Source: Gammaproteobacteria bacterium (lineage in GTDB: Bacteria; Pseudomonadota; Gammaproteobacteria; Steroidobacterales; GCA-2729495). From it: 64,000 nt of DNA. Numbering within the stretch: the first letter of the stretch is position 1; each line of letters starts with the position of its first letter. Under the pieces are notes generated by a model, which saw only the letters and a list, made by a program, of their open reading frames with translations, was not told the DNA's origin and did not search any database. This document shows positions 11,806-22,397 of the stretch, piece after piece. The stretch is taken from positions 29,780 through 93,779 of the forward strand of contig JADYZO010000042.1 in NCBI GenBank assembly GCA_020853135.1. Reading direction: 5' to 3'. Both the position numbers and the translations under genes were made by a program.

Positions 11806-14800
11806 ATGCGGCCCGGGCCCGGAGTCCTGTTGCGCGCGCTGCTGTACACGCTGGCCAGCCTCGTCATCGTGCTCGCTCTCCTGGTCGGCCTGGCGCGCCT
11901 GCTGCTGCCGCGCGTGCCGGAGTACCAGGACGACATCCGGGCCTGGGCGAGTACGGCGACGGGCTATGACATCGCCTTCGGCGGCATCAGCGCCAGCTGG
12001 CCGCTGTCGGGCCCCGAACTCACCTTCATGGATGTGCGGCTGACGCGCCCGGGCGAGTCGCAGCCGGTGGTGACGGCACGCCAGTTCTCGGTCGGCCTGA
12101 GCATCTTCCGTTCCCTGCGCGATGGCCGGCCACGGCCGGGGCGCGTCGCGGTGCGCGGCTCGCAGCTGCAGGTGGAGCGCCTTGCCGATGGCCGTGTGCT
12201 GGTGCAGGGCCGCACCCTGGCGGACCTGCTGCCGGCGCAGACGGCCGAGCGCGCGGAGCTGGACCTGGAACTCGATGACATCGCCTTCACCTACATCGAT
12301 CCGCGGCGCCAGCCGCAGCGACTCCAGCTGCGTTTGCGACGGCTGCAGGCCGGGGTGCGCCGCGAGCACCTCTCCGCCACGCTCGGCATCGAGTTGCCGG
12401 CGCAGCTGGGGCACCTGCTCGAGGCGCAGCTCGCCCTGCCGCTCCCGCTGCCCGAGCCGCTCGCGCTGCCCGCGGACTGGGACGCCCATGTCAGCGGCAC
12501 GGCCATCGAGCTGGCGCGCCTGCTGGCCTACGTGACGGGTGATGCGGGCGCGCTGCGCGGGGGTGCCGGGGACGTGGACCTGCGGGTGAATTTCCGCAAC
12601 GGCCGGTGGGAGCAGGTGGCCGCGCAGTTCAGCCTCGGTTCCGTGGCGGTGGCCGGCGCCGCGGCGACGACCGCGTACGAGCGCATCAGCGGCCGCGGCC
12701 AATGGCAGCGGGTCGAGGGCGGCTGGGATGCCTCGGTGACCGACCTGCGCCTGCGGCGCGCGGGCCGCGACGCCCCGGCCACCACCGGCGAATTGCAGCA
12801 GCGCGAGGCGGGCGAGGGCGCACCGGTGCGCTGGACCGCCAGCGCCGGCTTCCTGCGGCTCGATGACCTGTTCCCGCTGGTGCGCGCCGGGCTCGCCGGC
12901 ACCGCGCTCGAGGCGCGCCTGCCGCGGCAGCTCGCCGGTGACCTGCGCGACATCACCGCCGAGTTTGCCGTTCGCAGCGGAGAGCGGACGCGCTATTCGG
13001 TGCGGTTCGGCTTCACGCACATGGCGCTGGCCAACGCGACCGGCGAGGTGGCGGCCACCGGCCTGACCGGCCGGCTTGCGGCCGACAGCGAGGGTGGCCG
13101 GCTGGAGCTGGCCAGCAGCGATGTCACGCTCACGCTCGCGGAGTGGTTCCGCAATCCCCTGCCCGCCCGGTCGCTGCAGGGCATGCTGGTCTGGCGCCGG
13201 GGGCCGGAGGGCGTCCGCTTCCTGAGCGACGACATCCAGCTGAAGACCGCCGCCATCGGCATCAGCTCCCGGCTCGAGCTGGTGTTTCCCCCGGATGGCG
13301 GCTCTCCCGTCCTCGACCTCACTGCCCGGGCCAGCGCCACCGAGGCACCGCAGGTCCTGCACTTCCTGCCGCTGCGGCACTTCCCGCCGCAGGTGGGTGA
13401 CTGGCTGGAACGGGCCGTGGTGGCCGGGCGGGTGCCGGTGGCCGAGGGCGTGTTCCGCGGACCCCTGCACGCGTTTCCCTTCGACCACGGCGAGGGGCAG
13501 TTCCGCATCAGCATGCAGCTGGAGGACGGCACGCTGGACTACGCCGATGACTGGCCGCGGGTCGAGGGCCTCGATGCCGAGGTCGTCTTCGACGGGGCCA
13601 GCATGTCCTCCACCCGCAACCGGGCGCGGGTCGGCAACCTGCCGGTGCAGGATTTCGTCGTGCGCATCCCCGACATGCGCAAGGGCGTGCTGGCGGTTTC
13701 GGGCCAGCAACGCACGGGGCTCGGCGAGGTGCTGGAGTTCCTGCGGGCCACGCCGGTCGCCGGCCATGTCGGCCCGATCCTGCAGCGCACCCGCGCCTCC
13801 GGGCCGGCCGACGTGGCGATGCGCCTCGCCCTGCCGCTCACCGATACCGCTGCCTGGGACCTCAAGCTCCTACTCGATGCCCGCGGCTGCCGGCTCGCCC
13901 TGGCGGGACTGCCGCTCGACCTGAAGGACCTGCGCGGACGGGTCCGGCTGCAGAACACCCGCTTCCACGCCGACGGCATGCAGGCGGTCATGCTCGGCGA
14001 GCCGGTGCGCATCGGGCTGGCCCCCGAGGTGGGCGCCGGGGCGGTCACCACCGCCCAGCTGGCGACGCTCGCCGGGGCCACCCCGGTGTCGCGTCTGACC
14101 TCGACCTTCAGCCTGCCGCTGCGCGAGTACTTCGATGGCCAGCTCGGCTGGCAGGCGACGGTGCGCATCCCGGAGTCCGCTGCGGGTGCGACGGCACAAC
14201 CGCTCACGGTCGCCATCCACTCGGACCTGCGCGGCGTGACGAGCACGCTGCCTGCACCCCTGAGGAAGGAGGCCAGCGCCGCCTGGCCGGGGGATGTGGT
14301 CCTCGCCTTCCCGCGGGCCGACACGATCGAGGTCCGGGCGCGGCTGGAGACGCCCTTCGCCGCCGCCCTGCGCCTGGTGTCGGCCGGTGACCAGTGGCAT
14401 ATCGAGCGCGGTGCCCTGCGTGCGGGTCAGGGCGCGGTGGAACTGCCGGCGCGTCGCGGCGTGGAGGTGAGCGGGCAGGTCGCCAGCCTGGACGTCAGTG
14501 ACTGGCTGGCGGTTGGCGACAGCGGCGCGGGCGGCAGCGGCGGCCATGGCTTTCGCGACACCTTCCGCGACTTCGTCTTCGACGCAGGGCGGGTCAGCGT
14601 CGCAGGCCAGGTGCTGCATAACGTGCAGGCCACCGTGCGCCGTGGCGCGGACAGCTGGCAGGTCAGCGTGAACAGCCCCAATGCCGTGGGCGACATCATG
14701 ATTCCCTTCGACACGGCCGCCCGGCCCATGCGCCTGGACATGAAGAAGCTCTGGCTGGGGGAGGAGGCGCCGGGGCAGGCTGCGGGCGGACGGACGGACC

Positions 14801-15735
14801 CGCGCAACCTCATGGCGATCGATGCGCGGATCGCCGATGCCGCGCTGGGTGACTGGCACCTCGGTCAGCTGGAACTGGTCGTGGCGCACGCGCCCGACGG
14901 GCTGGTGGTGCAGCGGCTTGCCGCGCATGCCCCGAGTTTCACGCTGGACGGCGGGGGGGGCTGGCGCGTGCAGGACGACGATCCCGCGCGCCAGGAGACG
15001 CGCCTCGCCGTCACGCTGGAGTCCAGCGATGTCGCCGCGACGCTGACCCAGCTGGGCTTTGGCGCCGACATCAGCGGGAAGAGCGCGCGGGTGACGGCGG
15101 ACCTGGCCTGGCCCGGAGGGCCGGCCAGCGACTTCCTCAGGCGGGCCACCGGCCACATCGGCGTGGAGGTGAAATCCGGGCAGGTGAGTGAAGTCGAGCC
15201 GGGCAGCGGCCGGCTGGTCGGCCTGCTCAGCGTCTCGGCACTGCCGCGACGCCTCGCGCTGGATTTCCACGATGTCTTCGACAAGGGGCTGAGCTACGAC
15301 ACCATCAAGGGGGATTTCAGGCTGGGTGGCGGCAGTGCCTACACCTGCAACCTGGGTGTGAGCAGCCCGGCGGTGGAGATCGCCATCATCGGCCGCACGG
15401 CGCTGGCCGAGCGCAGCTACGACCAGATGGCGGTGGTGCGCCCGCAGCTGGCCACCACGGTGCTGACCGCGGGTGGTGCCGTCTTGGGTGGCCCGGTGGG
15501 CGGTGTTACGATGCTGCTGATCTCGCAGATGTTCCGCAAATCCCTCGGCAACCTCGGCGAGTCCTACTACCACGTCAGTGGTGGCTGGGACCGGCCCGAG
15601 GTCACCCGTGTTCCGGGTGGTGAGGTGGACGCCGGGGCATTCAAGGATTGCGAGAAGGAAATCGGGGCCGCGCTGGCCAGCCCGCCGCCCGCAGCGGCGC
15701 CGGCTGCGCCGCCGCCTTCACCACCCGGACGCTGA
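11806..15735 (+). CDS. yhdP: YhdP-family AsmA-like envelope protein
   Basis: Giant (1309-residue) bridge-like protein with one N-terminal membrane helix (about residues 5-28) and a long periplasmic repeating beta-groove. E. coli YhdP helps carry phospholipid from inner to outer membrane. The start LLYTLASLVIVLALLVGLARLLLP, the DUF3971/AsmA-type body and the C-terminal YDTIKGDFRLGGGSAYTCNL region support the family, as does the position between rng and the nit-tldD pair. The C terminus is alanine/proline-rich. The internal shadow frames have no such support. Confidence 0.93.
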   Translation: MRPGPGVLLRALLYTLASLVIVLALLVGLARLLLPRVPEYQDDIRAWASTATGYDIAFGGISASWPLSGPELTFMDVRLTRPGESQPVVTARQFSVGLSIFRSLRDGRPRPGRVAVRGSQLQVERLADGRVLVQGRTLADLLPAQTAERAELDLELDDIAFTYIDPRRQPQRLQLRLRRLQAGVRREHLSATLGIELPAQLGHLLEAQLALPLPLPEPLALPADWDAHVSGTAIELARLLAYVTGDAGALRGGAGDVDLRVNFRNGRWEQVAAQFSLGSVAVAGAAATTAYERISGRGQWQRVEGGWDASVTDLRLRRAGRDAPATTGELQQREAGEGAPVRWTASAGFLRLDDLFPLVRAGLAGTALEARLPRQLAGDLRDITAEFAVRSGERTRYSVRFGFTHMALANATGEVAATGLTGRLAADSEGGRLELASSDVTLTLAEWFRNPLPARSLQGMLVWRRGPEGVRFLSDDIQLKTAAIGISSRLELVFPPDGGSPVLDLTARASATEAPQVLHFLPLRHFPPQVGDWLERAVVAGRVPVAEGVFRGPLHAFPFDHGEGQFRISMQLEDGTLDYADDWPRVEGLDAEVVFDGASMSSTRNRARVGNLPVQDFVVRIPDMRKGVLAVSGQQRTGLGEVLEFLRATPVAGHVGPILQRTRASGPADVAMRLALPLTDTAAWDLKLLLDARGCRLALAGLPLDLKDLRGRVRLQNTRFHADGMQAVMLGEPVRIGLAPEVGAGAVTTAQLATLAGATPVSRLTSTFSLPLREYFDGQLGWQATVRIPESAAGATAQPLTVAIHSDLRGVTSTLPAPLRKEASAAWPGDVVLAFPRADTIEVRARLETPFAAALRLVSAGDQWHIERGALRAGQGAVELPARRGVEVSGQVASLDVSDWLAVGDSGAGGSGGHGFRDTFRDFVFDAGRVSVAGQVLHNVQATVRRGADSWQVSVNSPNAVGDIMIPFDTAARPMRLDMKKLWLGEEAPGQAAGGRTDPRNLMAIDARIADAALGDWHLGQLELVVAHAPDGLVVQRLAAHAPSFTLDGGGGWRVQDDDPARQETRLAVTLESSDVAATLTQLGFGADISGKSARVTADLAWPGGPASDFLRRATGHIGVEVKSGQVSEVEPGSGRLVGLLSVSALPRRLALDFHDVFDKGLSYDTIKGDFRLGGGSAYTCNLGVSSPAVEIAIIGRTALAERSYDQMAVVRPQLATTVLTAGGAVLGGPVGGVTMLLISQMFRKSLGNLGESYYHVSGGWDRPEVTRVPGGEVDAGAFKDCEKEIGAALASPPPAAAPAAPPPSPPGR

Positions 15736-15743
15736 GCAGGATC

Positions 15744-16580
15744 ATGAGCAACATCCGCCTTGCCGCCGTGCAGATGACTTCGGGCGACGACGTCGCCGCC
15801 AACCTGGCCGCTGCGCGGCTGCAGTTGCAGGCCGCGGCGCGCCACGGTGCCCGGCTGGCCGTGCTGCCGGAGAATTTCGCCTGCATGCCGGCGAGCGAAA
15901 GCGCACGCGCCGGCATTGCCGAGGCCGACGGCAGCGGGCCCATCCAGGACTTCCTCGCCACGGCCGCGCGCGAATGCGGCCTGTGGATCGTCGGCGGCAC
16001 CATCCCCATCGCCAGCGCGGAGGCGGGCCGGCCCTATGCCGCCTGTGGCGTCTGGGATGACCAGGGCCGGCGTGTCGGCCGCTACGACAAGATGCACCTT
16101 TTCGACGTGCGGGTGCCCGACAGCGCGGAAGCCTACCGCGAGTCGGCCCGCACCATGCCCGGCAACGCGCCGCTGACGCTCGACACGCCCTTTGGCGCGC
16201 TGGGCGTGGCCGTGTGCTATGACCTGCGCTTCCCGGAGCTCTTCCGCGCCATGCTGGAGCGCGAGGTCAGCATCATCGCCCTGCCGGCGGCCTTCACGCA
16301 GCGTACCGGCCAGGCCCACTGGCACACGTTGCTCAAGGCACGGGCCATCGAGAACCTCGCCTATGTGGTGGCCGCCGCACAGGGCGGCGAGCACCCCGGC
16401 GGCCGGCATACCTACGGGCACTCGCTGATCGTGGGACCCTGGGGCGAGGTGCTGGCAGAGGCGGGCGCAGGACCCGGCGTGGTCACGGCGACGCTGGATG
16501 CCGACTACCTGCTGCGCCTGCGCGCGCAGTTCCCGGTGCTGAGCCACCGCCGCCTCGACCAGGCCCGTGTGGCCGGCTGA
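15744..16580 (+). CDS. Nitrilase-family amidase, probable deaminated glutathione amidase
   Basis: Carbon-nitrogen hydrolase with the Glu-Lys-Cys triad visible in [14 protein letters not shown] and [14 protein letters not shown]. The YDKMHLFDV and LRFPELFR context resembles Nit1/NitB enzymes that destroy deaminated glutathione; the substrate is inferred, not shown. The 278-residue length is normal. It lies between yhdP and tldD, an arrangement common in gammaproteobacteria, with only 8 nt to yhdP. Confidence 0.88.
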   Translation: MSNIRLAAVQMTSGDDVAANLAAARLQLQAAARHGARLAVLPENFACMPASESARAGIAEADGSGPIQDFLATAARECGLWIVGGTIPIASAEAGRPYAACGVWDDQGRRVGRYDKMHLFDVRVPDSAEAYRESARTMPGNAPLTLDTPFGALGVAVCYDLRFPELFRAMLEREVSIIALPAAFTQRTGQAHWHTLLKARAIENLAYVVAAAQGGEHPGGRHTYGHSLIVGPWGEVLAEAGAGPGVVTATLDADYLLRLRAQFPVLSHRRLDQARVAG

Positions 16581-16606
16581 GGCCGGCGCAGGCCAGGGTG
16601 AACAAC

Positions 16607-18061
16607 ATGACATCGCAGAATGCCGTTGAACTCGCACGCCGGTCGCTGCTCGGCCCGGCCGGGCTCGGGGACCGCGACCTCGACCGCGCGCTGCACAGCC
16701 TGCTGCGCGGCGGTGTCGATGCGGCGGACCTCTACTTCCAGTCCTCGCGCCACGAGGCCTGGTCCCTGGAGGACGGCATCGTCAAGGAGGGCAGCCACAG
16801 CATCGAGCAGGGCGTGGGCGTGCGCGCGCTCTCGGGCGAGAAGACCGGCTTCGCCTATTCCGACGAAATCGTCGTGCCGGCGCTGATGCAGGCCGCCGAT
16901 GCCGCCAGCGCCATCGCCCGCGTGGGCCAGCACGGCACCCTGCAGGCCTGGTCGGCACGCGCCGGACGCGAGCTCTATGCGCCGCTCGACCCGATCCCCT
17001 CGCTCGCCGACGACGACAAGGTGGCGCTGCTGCAGCGCGTGGACCAGGCCACCCGTGCGCTGGACCCGCGGGTGAAGCAGGTCATGGCGAGCCTGGTGGC
17101 GGTGCACGAGGTCATCCTGGTCTGTGGCAGCGATGGTGTCATGGCTGCCGACGTGCGCCCGCTGGTGCGCATGAACGTCACCGTGCTGGTGGAGGAGAAC
17201 GGCCGGCGCGAGCAGGGGTACACCGGGGGCGGTGGCCGCGTCAGCCTCCAGCACTTCCTCGACGAGGACCGTGCCCTTGCCTACGGCCGCGAGGCGGTGC
17301 GCCAGGCGCTGGTGGCGCTGGAGGCGGTGCCGGCGCCGGCGGGCGAGATGGTGGTGGTGCTGGGGCCCGGCTGGCCCGGCATCCTGCTGCACGAGGCGAT
17401 CGGCCACGGGCTGGAGGGCGACTTCAACCGCAAGGGCACTTCGGCCTTCAGCAGGCGGCTTGGCGAGAAGGTGGCCTCGGAACTGTGCACCATCGTCGAT
17501 GATGGCACCCTGCCCGGCCGCCGCGGTTCGCTCAACGTGGACGACGAGGGCACGCTCAGCCAGTGCACCACGCTGATCGAGAACGGGCGCCTGGTCGGCT
17601 ACATGCAGGACAAGCTCAACGCGCGGTTGATGGGCATGGCGCCCACCGGCAACGGGCGGCGCCAGTCCTTCGCCCACCTGCCCATGCCGCGCATGACCAA
17701 CACCTGCATGCTGCCGGGGCCGCACGCGCCCGAGGAGATCATCGCCTCGGTGGACAGGGGCATCTACGCGCGCAATTTCGGCGGCGGCCAGGTGGACATC
17801 ACCTCGGGGAAGTTCGTGTTCTCCGCCAGCGAGGCCTACCTGATCGAGAAGGGCCGCCTCGGCGCGCCGATCCGCGACGCGACGCTGGTCGGCGACGGTC
17901 CCTCGGTGCTGCGCCAGGTGTCGATGGTCGGCAACGACCTGAAGCTCGACGAGGGCGTGGGCACCTGCGGCAAGGACGGCCAGTCGGTGCCGGTGGGCGT
18001 CGGCCAGCCGACGCTGCGCATCGATGGCCTCACCGTCGGCGGCACCGCCGGCGGCGACTGA
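16607..18061 (+). CDS. tldD: Metalloprotease TldD
   Basis: With TldE (PmbA, encoded at 18683) it forms a heterodimeric zinc protease that degrades unfolded peptides and matures peptides such as microcin B17. The zinc motif HEAIGH is at residues 262-267, followed by a [20 protein letters not shown]-terminal stretch typical of TldD. ATG at 16607 is chosen because CAGGGTGA sits just before it; an in-frame GTG at 16598 lies inside that ribosome-binding sequence. Length 484 residues. Confidence 0.95.
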   Translation: MTSQNAVELARRSLLGPAGLGDRDLDRALHSLLRGGVDAADLYFQSSRHEAWSLEDGIVKEGSHSIEQGVGVRALSGEKTGFAYSDEIVVPALMQAADAASAIARVGQHGTLQAWSARAGRELYAPLDPIPSLADDDKVALLQRVDQATRALDPRVKQVMASLVAVHEVILVCGSDGVMAADVRPLVRMNVTVLVEENGRREQGYTGGGGRVSLQHFLDEDRALAYGREAVRQALVALEAVPAPAGEMVVVLGPGWPGILLHEAIGHGLEGDFNRKGTSAFSRRLGEKVASELCTIVDDGTLPGRRGSLNVDDEGTLSQCTTLIENGRLVGYMQDKLNARLMGMAPTGNGRRQSFAHLPMPRMTNTCMLPGPHAPEEIIASVDRGIYARNFGGGQVDITSGKFVFSASEAYLIEKGRLGAPIRDATLVGDGPSVLRQVSMVGNDLKLDEGVGTCGKDGQSVPVGVGQPTLRIDGLTVGGTAGGD

Positions 18062-18070
18062 GCGGCCGGC

Positions 18071-18562
18071 TCAGCCCTTGCGGGGATCGGGGTTGGCGAG
18101 CACCGTGGCGGTCTGCTTCGCGCGGTAGGCATCGAGCGCCCCGCGGATGCGTTCGTCGCCGAGCGCGAGGATGGCGGCAGCCAGCAGCGCGGCATTGATG
18201 GCCCCGGCCTTGCCGATGGCCAGGGTGCCCACCGGGATGCCGGGTGGCATCTGCACGATGGAAAGCAGCGCATCCATGCCGCCCAGGGCGGGCGAGGGCA
18301 GTGGCACGCCCAGCACCGGCAGGGGCGTCTTGGCCGCCGCACAACCGGGCAGGGCGGCGGCGAGGCCGGCACCGGCGATCAGCACCTTCAGGCCGCGCTC
18401 GCGGGCGCCCTCGCAGTAGCTCCCGACCGCGTCGGGTGCCCGGTGCGCGGACAGCGCGTTGACTTCGTGCCCGATGCCGAGCGCATCGAGGGTGGCCGAG
18501 GCGTGGGACATGATTTCCCAGTCCGACCGCGAGCCCATGAGGATGCCCACCAGTGGTTTCAT
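18071..18562 (-). CDS. purE: 5-(carboxyamino)imidazole ribonucleotide mutase
   Basis: PurE converts N5-CAIR to CAIR in purine synthesis. [13 protein letters not shown], the SAHRAPD loop and [11 protein letters not shown] are standard PurE motifs. It is 163 residues from ATG 18562; an upstream in-frame ATG at 18592 adds ten unlikely residues. purK, the usual partner, is not adjacent. The gene is convergent with tldD and divergent from pmbA, so it separates the two partners of the TldD/E protease. Confidence 0.95.
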   Translation of the reverse strand: MKPLVGILMGSRSDWEIMSHASATLDALGIGHEVNALSAHRAPDAVGSYCEGARERGLKVLIAGAGLAAALPGCAAAKTPLPVLGVPLPSPALGGMDALLSIVQMPPGIPVGTLAIGKAGAINAALLAAAILALGDERIRGALDAYRAKQTATVLANPDPRKG

Positions 18563-18606
18563 TGCGACCGACGCCCCTGTCGTTTCCGCCAACCGTTGAG
18601 CGCGGG

Positions 18607-18615
18607 ATCATACCA
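18607..18615 (-). promoter_or_regulatory. Extended -10 promoter for purE
   Basis: On the minus strand TGGTATGAT forms an extended -10 (TATGAT at 18612-18607), about 45 bp upstream of the purE ATG. No strong -35. Confidence 0.45.
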
Positions 18616-18645
18616 CCGGCGGTTCGCGGGACCAGCGCAGCTGCC

Positions 18646-18654
18646 TGCTAGAAT
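18646..18654 (+). promoter_or_regulatory. Extended -10 promoter for pmbA
   Basis: TGCTAGAAT (TG, one base, TAGAAT at 18649-18654) lies about 28 bp before the pmbA ATG. It is back-to-back with the purE promoter, the two -10 elements being about 36 bp apart. Confidence 0.5.
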
Positions 18655-18682
18655 GCCGCGCGGCTCCCTACGGCAGGCAGGC

Positions 18683-20029
18683 ATGACGAACCAGGCGGGT
18701 GGACACGACGTCGAGGACCTCAAGGCCCGGGTGGCCGAGGTTCTCGCCCTGGCGCGCGACGTTGGCGCCTCGCAGGCCGAGGCGAGCGCGAGCTTTGGCA
18801 CGGGGCTCTCGGTGACGGTGCGCATGCGCTCGGTGGAGACGCTCGAGTACCACCGCGACCAGGGCATCGGCGTGACGCTGTACTTCGGCCAGCGCAAGGG
18901 CAGCGCCAGCACCACGGACCTGCGCCCGGCGGCCATCGGGGAGAGCGTGCGCAAGGCGGCGAGCCTGGCGCGCCATGCCGCCGAGGACGCCTGCGCGGGG
19001 CTGGCCGACCCTGCACGCCTGGCACGCGAAGTCCCCGACCTCGACCTCTGGCACCCCTGGTCGCTCGATGCTGCGGGCGCCATCGACCTCGCCACGCGCT
19101 GCGAGGCGGCTGCACTCGACCACGACCCGCGGATCACGAACTCCGAGGGCGCCAGCGTCAGCAGCCGCGATGGGGCGCGCGCCTACGGCAACAGCCACGG
19201 CTTCCTCGCCGGCTACCGCGACACCAGCCACAGCCTGTCCTGCGCGGTGCTCGCGAGCCAGGGCGGGCAGATGGAGCGCGACTTCGAGTTCACCACGGCG
19301 CGCGACCCGGTGGAACTCATGGCGGCACCGGTCGTCGGCCGCGAGGCAGCCACCCGCGCGCTGGCCCGCCTGGGCGCCACCAAGCTCGAGACCCGCAGCG
19401 CACCGGTGCTCTACCCCGCGCGCCTGGCCCGCGGGCTCATCGGCCACCTGGTCGGCGCGCTGAGCGGCGGTGCGCTCTACCGGCGCGCCTCCTTCCTGCT
19501 CGACAGCCTCGGCACGCAGGTCATGGCCGGGCATGTCAGCATCGACGAGCGTCCGCACCTGCCGAAGGCGCTGGCCAGCGCCCCCTACGACGACGAGGGC
19601 GTGGCCACCGCCGACCGCCGCCTGGTCGACGCCGGGGTGGTCCGGGGCTACGTGCTCGGCAGCTACTCGGCGCGCAAGCTCGGCATGGCCAGCACCGGCA
19701 ACGCGGGCGGCACCCACAACCTGCTGGTGTCGAGCAGCGCGGGTGCGCCGGGATTCGCCGAACTGGTCGCCGAACTCGGCACCGGCTTCCTGGTGACGGA
19801 ACTCATGGGCAGCGGCGTCAACCCGGTGACCGGCGACTACTCGCGCGGCGCGGCCGGCTTCTGGGTGGAGGGCGGCGTGGTGCGTTTCCCCGTGAGCGAG
19901 GTCACCATCGCCGGCAACCTGCGCGACATCTACCGCGACATCATCGCCGTCGGCGGCGACGTGGACCTGCGCGGCGGCATCCGCAGCGGCTCGATCCTGG
20001 TGAGGGAGATGACGATCGCGGGGAGTTAG
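18683..20029 (+). CDS. pmbA: Metalloprotease subunit PmbA/TldE
   Basis: Partner of TldD; it shares the fold but lacks the HExxxH motif, and none is seen here. Supporting segments are VRMRSVETLEYHRDQGIGVTLYFG, NSEGASVSSRDG, MASTGNAGGTHNLLVS and ELMGSGVNPVTGDYSRGAAGFWVEGG, which are characteristic of the family's C-terminal half. The 448-residue length from ATG 18683 is right. It is separated from tldD by the oppositely oriented purE. Confidence 0.95.
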   Translation: MTNQAGGHDVEDLKARVAEVLALARDVGASQAEASASFGTGLSVTVRMRSVETLEYHRDQGIGVTLYFGQRKGSASTTDLRPAAIGESVRKAASLARHAAEDACAGLADPARLAREVPDLDLWHPWSLDAAGAIDLATRCEAAALDHDPRITNSEGASVSSRDGARAYGNSHGFLAGYRDTSHSLSCAVLASQGGQMERDFEFTTARDPVELMAAPVVGREAATRALARLGATKLETRSAPVLYPARLARGLIGHLVGALSGGALYRRASFLLDSLGTQVMAGHVSIDERPHLPKALASAPYDDEGVATADRRLVDAGVVRGYVLGSYSARKLGMASTGNAGGTHNLLVSSSAGAPGFAELVAELGTGFLVTELMGSGVNPVTGDYSRGAAGFWVEGGVVRFPVSEVTIAGNLRDIYRDIIAVGGDVDLRGGIRSGSILVREMTIAGS

Positions 20030-20036
20030 GCCGCGC

Positions 20037-21338
20037 TCAGCCCGCTTCGTCCACCAGGTCCGCCAGGCTGCGCTTGCCGAGTGCCCCGGCGATGCCGCCT
20101 TCCATCTGCATCGCGAGCGTGGCCACTGGCGCCGGCCAGTGCAGCCGCTCGCCGATGTCGGCACCGGCCGGCTGGCGCACGGCAAGCACGATGTCCTCCA
20201 CGAGGACGTTGCGCGGCTCACGCTGCAGGAGCAGCCCCTCGCCGCTGCTGCGCGCAAGCAGCTGTGCCGACTCGAGCCGGCCGATCACCGGGCCAAGGGT
20301 CAGTCCCGGCAGGCCGGTCTGCGCGGCGATGTCGGCCACCGTGAGCGGCGTGTTCCCGGTGCGGAAGGTGCGCGCCACCAGCAGCATCACGGTGATTGCT
20401 GCGGCCTCCAGTTGCCCGGTGCCGGTGACGGCGGGCCGGTAGCCGATCCGCAGGTGGTCCGGGTGCTGGAGGTAGAAGGCGAACTGCGCGCCGATGAGCA
20501 GGATGAGCCAGGACAGGTACAGCCAGAACAGCGCGCTGATGACGATGGCGAAGGTGGCGTAGATGCTGATGGTGGCCGCGGCGTTGACGACGAAGGTGGT
20601 GAACAGCACCCCGGTGCCCGCCCACAGTACGCCGCCAAGGCCGCCACCGGCCAGGGCGGCACGCAGACGCACCGGCGTATTGGGCACGAACCAGTACACC
20701 AGCGAGAAGCCGAGGCAGACCAGCGCATAGGGCAGGATTTCGCCGGGCATGCCGGTGATGATGCCCAGCGGCGAGTCGCCGAGCGCCTGCACCAGCGTGT
20801 TGCTGCGCAGGCCGGCGATGAGGGTCATGGCCGTGACCATGACCACCGGTCCCACGAGGATCACCGACAGGTACTCGGTCACGCGCCGGCCGAGACTGCG
20901 TGGCCGTTCCACGCGCCAGATGCGGTTGAAGCTGTCCTCCATCTGCCCGGCCATGGTGAGCGCGGTGATAAACAGGAACAGCAGGCCGACCCCGGCAAGA
21001 ACACCGCTTTGCGCCGCATCGACGAAAGCGATCACCCTGGCGGTGAGCTCCGCACCGCGTGCACCCAGCGGCTCGAGGAAGCCGAACAGCAGTGGCTCCA
21101 GCTGGTGGTGGAAGCCGAAGGCCTTGACCACCGAGAAGCTCACCGCCAGCAGCGGCACCACCGACAGCAGCGTGACGTACACCAGCCCCATGGCGTGCAG
21201 CGTCAGCGGGCCGGCGACGATGTCGCGCAGCAGGGCGTAGACGTAGCGGACGAGGACGAGCCCCAGGCGCGGGGCGGCGGGCAGCGCGGCCCAGCGCGGA
21301 TGCCAGAGCCAGCCTTCGATGTACCCGGAAGGGCCCAA
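20037..21338 (-). CDS. YihY/BrkB-family inner-membrane protein
   Basis: Six-helix membrane protein formerly mistaken for RNase BN. LLSVVPLLAVSFSVVKAFG, NRIWRVERPRSLGRRVTEYLSVILVGP and YVLFLW-type late helices (ISALFWLYLSWLILLIGAQFAFYLQH) are family hallmarks. A soluble C-terminal extension of about 130 residues carries a winged-helix-like stretch (LTVADIAAQTGLPGLTLGPVIGRLESAQLL). Function is unknown for the family. The start is uncertain: TTG at 21338 is the outermost choice, and no ATG lies close downstream. Convergent with pmbA; purC starts upstream on the same strand. Confidence 0.85.
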   Translation of the reverse strand: MGPSGYIEGWLWHPRWAALPAAPRLGLVLVRYVYALLRDIVAGPLTLHAMGLVYVTLLSVVPLLAVSFSVVKAFGFHHQLEPLLFGFLEPLGARGAELTARVIAFVDAAQSGVLAGVGLLFLFITALTMAGQMEDSFNRIWRVERPRSLGRRVTEYLSVILVGPVVMVTAMTLIAGLRSNTLVQALGDSPLGIITGMPGEILPYALVCLGFSLVYWFVPNTPVRLRAALAGGGLGGVLWAGTGVLFTTFVVNAAATISIYATFAIVISALFWLYLSWLILLIGAQFAFYLQHPDHLRIGYRPAVTGTGQLEAAAITVMLLVARTFRTGNTPLTVADIAAQTGLPGLTLGPVIGRLESAQLLARSSGEGLLLQREPRNVLVEDIVLAVRQPAGADIGERLHWPAPVATLAMQMEGGIAGALGKRSLADLVDEAG

Positions 21339-21384
21339 GACTGCGGTGTCCGTGTTGCGCCGGGTCGCGGGCCGGTGCGGGGGC

Positions 21385-22290
21385 TCAGCCGGGCCGTGCC
21401 AGGATCTCCAGCGCCTGGCGGTACTTCTCGCTGGTGCGGCGGATGACCTCGGCGGGCAGCGCCGGGCCCGGGGCCTTCTTGTCCCAGTCGAGCGTCTCGA
21501 GGTAATCGCGCACGTACTGCTTGTCGAAGCTCGGCGGGCTGATGCCGGTGCGGTACCCGGCCGCAGGCCAGAAGCGCGAGGAGTCGGGTGTCAGCACCTC
21601 GTCGATGAGATAGAGCCTGCCCGCCTCGTCCAGCCCGAACTCGAACTTGGTGTCGGCGATGATGATGCCGCGGCTGCGGGCGTACTCGGCACCGCGGGTA
21701 TAGATCCCGATGGAGAGCTCGCGCACCTTGCGGGCCAGTTCACTGCCCACCAGCTTCTCCATCCCGGCGAAGCTGATGTTCTCGTCGTGCTGGCCGATCT
21801 CCGCCTTGGTGGCCGGCGTGAAGATGGGTTCGGGCAGCTGGGCGGCCATCGGCAGCCCTTTGGGCAGCGGGATGCCGCAGACCGCACCGCTGGCCTGGTA
21901 GTCCTTCCAGCCGGAGCCGATCAGGTAGCCGCGCACCACCGCCTCCACCGGCAGCGGCTTCAGGCGCCGGACGACGATGGCGCGCCTGGCCACCATGGCC
22001 TGCTCGGCAGGATCGCTGAGGACGTCCTCGGGGCGGCGGCCGGTGAGGTGGTTCGCCACCACCGGCTGCATGCGCGCGAACCAGAAGTTGGAGAGCTGGG
22101 TCAGCACCTCGCCCTTGCCTGGAATCGGCGTGGGCAGGACCACGTCGAAGGCCGAGAGCCGGTCGGTGGTGACGATCAGCAGGTGATCGGCATCGACCTC
22201 GTAGATGTCGCGCACCTTGCCCTGGCTGATCCTGTTGAGGCCGGTCAGGTGTGATTCGAACAATGCGGGTTCCTCGGCCGTCGGGCTCAT
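21385..22290 (-). CDS. purC: Phosphoribosylaminoimidazole-succinocarboxamide synthase (SAICAR synthase)
   Basis: Joins CAIR and aspartate in purine synthesis. [27 protein letters not shown] and [18 protein letters not shown] are the SAICAR synthetase signatures; [15 protein letters not shown] and [14 protein letters not shown] follow. At 301 residues it is the longer type resembling the yeast enzyme rather than the roughly 240-residue E. coli form. ATG 22290 is preferred to an upstream in-frame start at 22386. Divergent from djlA. Confidence 0.96.
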   Translation of the reverse strand: MSPTAEEPALFESHLTGLNRISQGKVRDIYEVDADHLLIVTTDRLSAFDVVLPTPIPGKGEVLTQLSNFWFARMQPVVANHLTGRRPEDVLSDPAEQAMVARRAIVVRRLKPLPVEAVVRGYLIGSGWKDYQASGAVCGIPLPKGLPMAAQLPEPIFTPATKAEIGQHDENISFAGMEKLVGSELARKVRELSIGIYTRGAEYARSRGIIIADTKFEFGLDEAGRLYLIDEVLTPDSSRFWPAAGYRTGISPPSFDKQYVRDYLETLDWDKKAPGPALPAEVIRRTSEKYRQALEILARPG

Positions 22291-22397
22291 GGTGCAATTT
22301 CCGTCCAGTCGTCCAGAAGGCCCGCTATTGTATGCCGGTGCCGCGGGCCGGTTAACCCGGCCCCCGGGCGCCCCAAACCCCTGCAAGCGGAAGGCGG

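Noticed and set aside
10251-11936. Long minus-strand frame opposite RNase G
   Set aside because: Antisense shadow of rng, which has a complete set of catalytic motifs.
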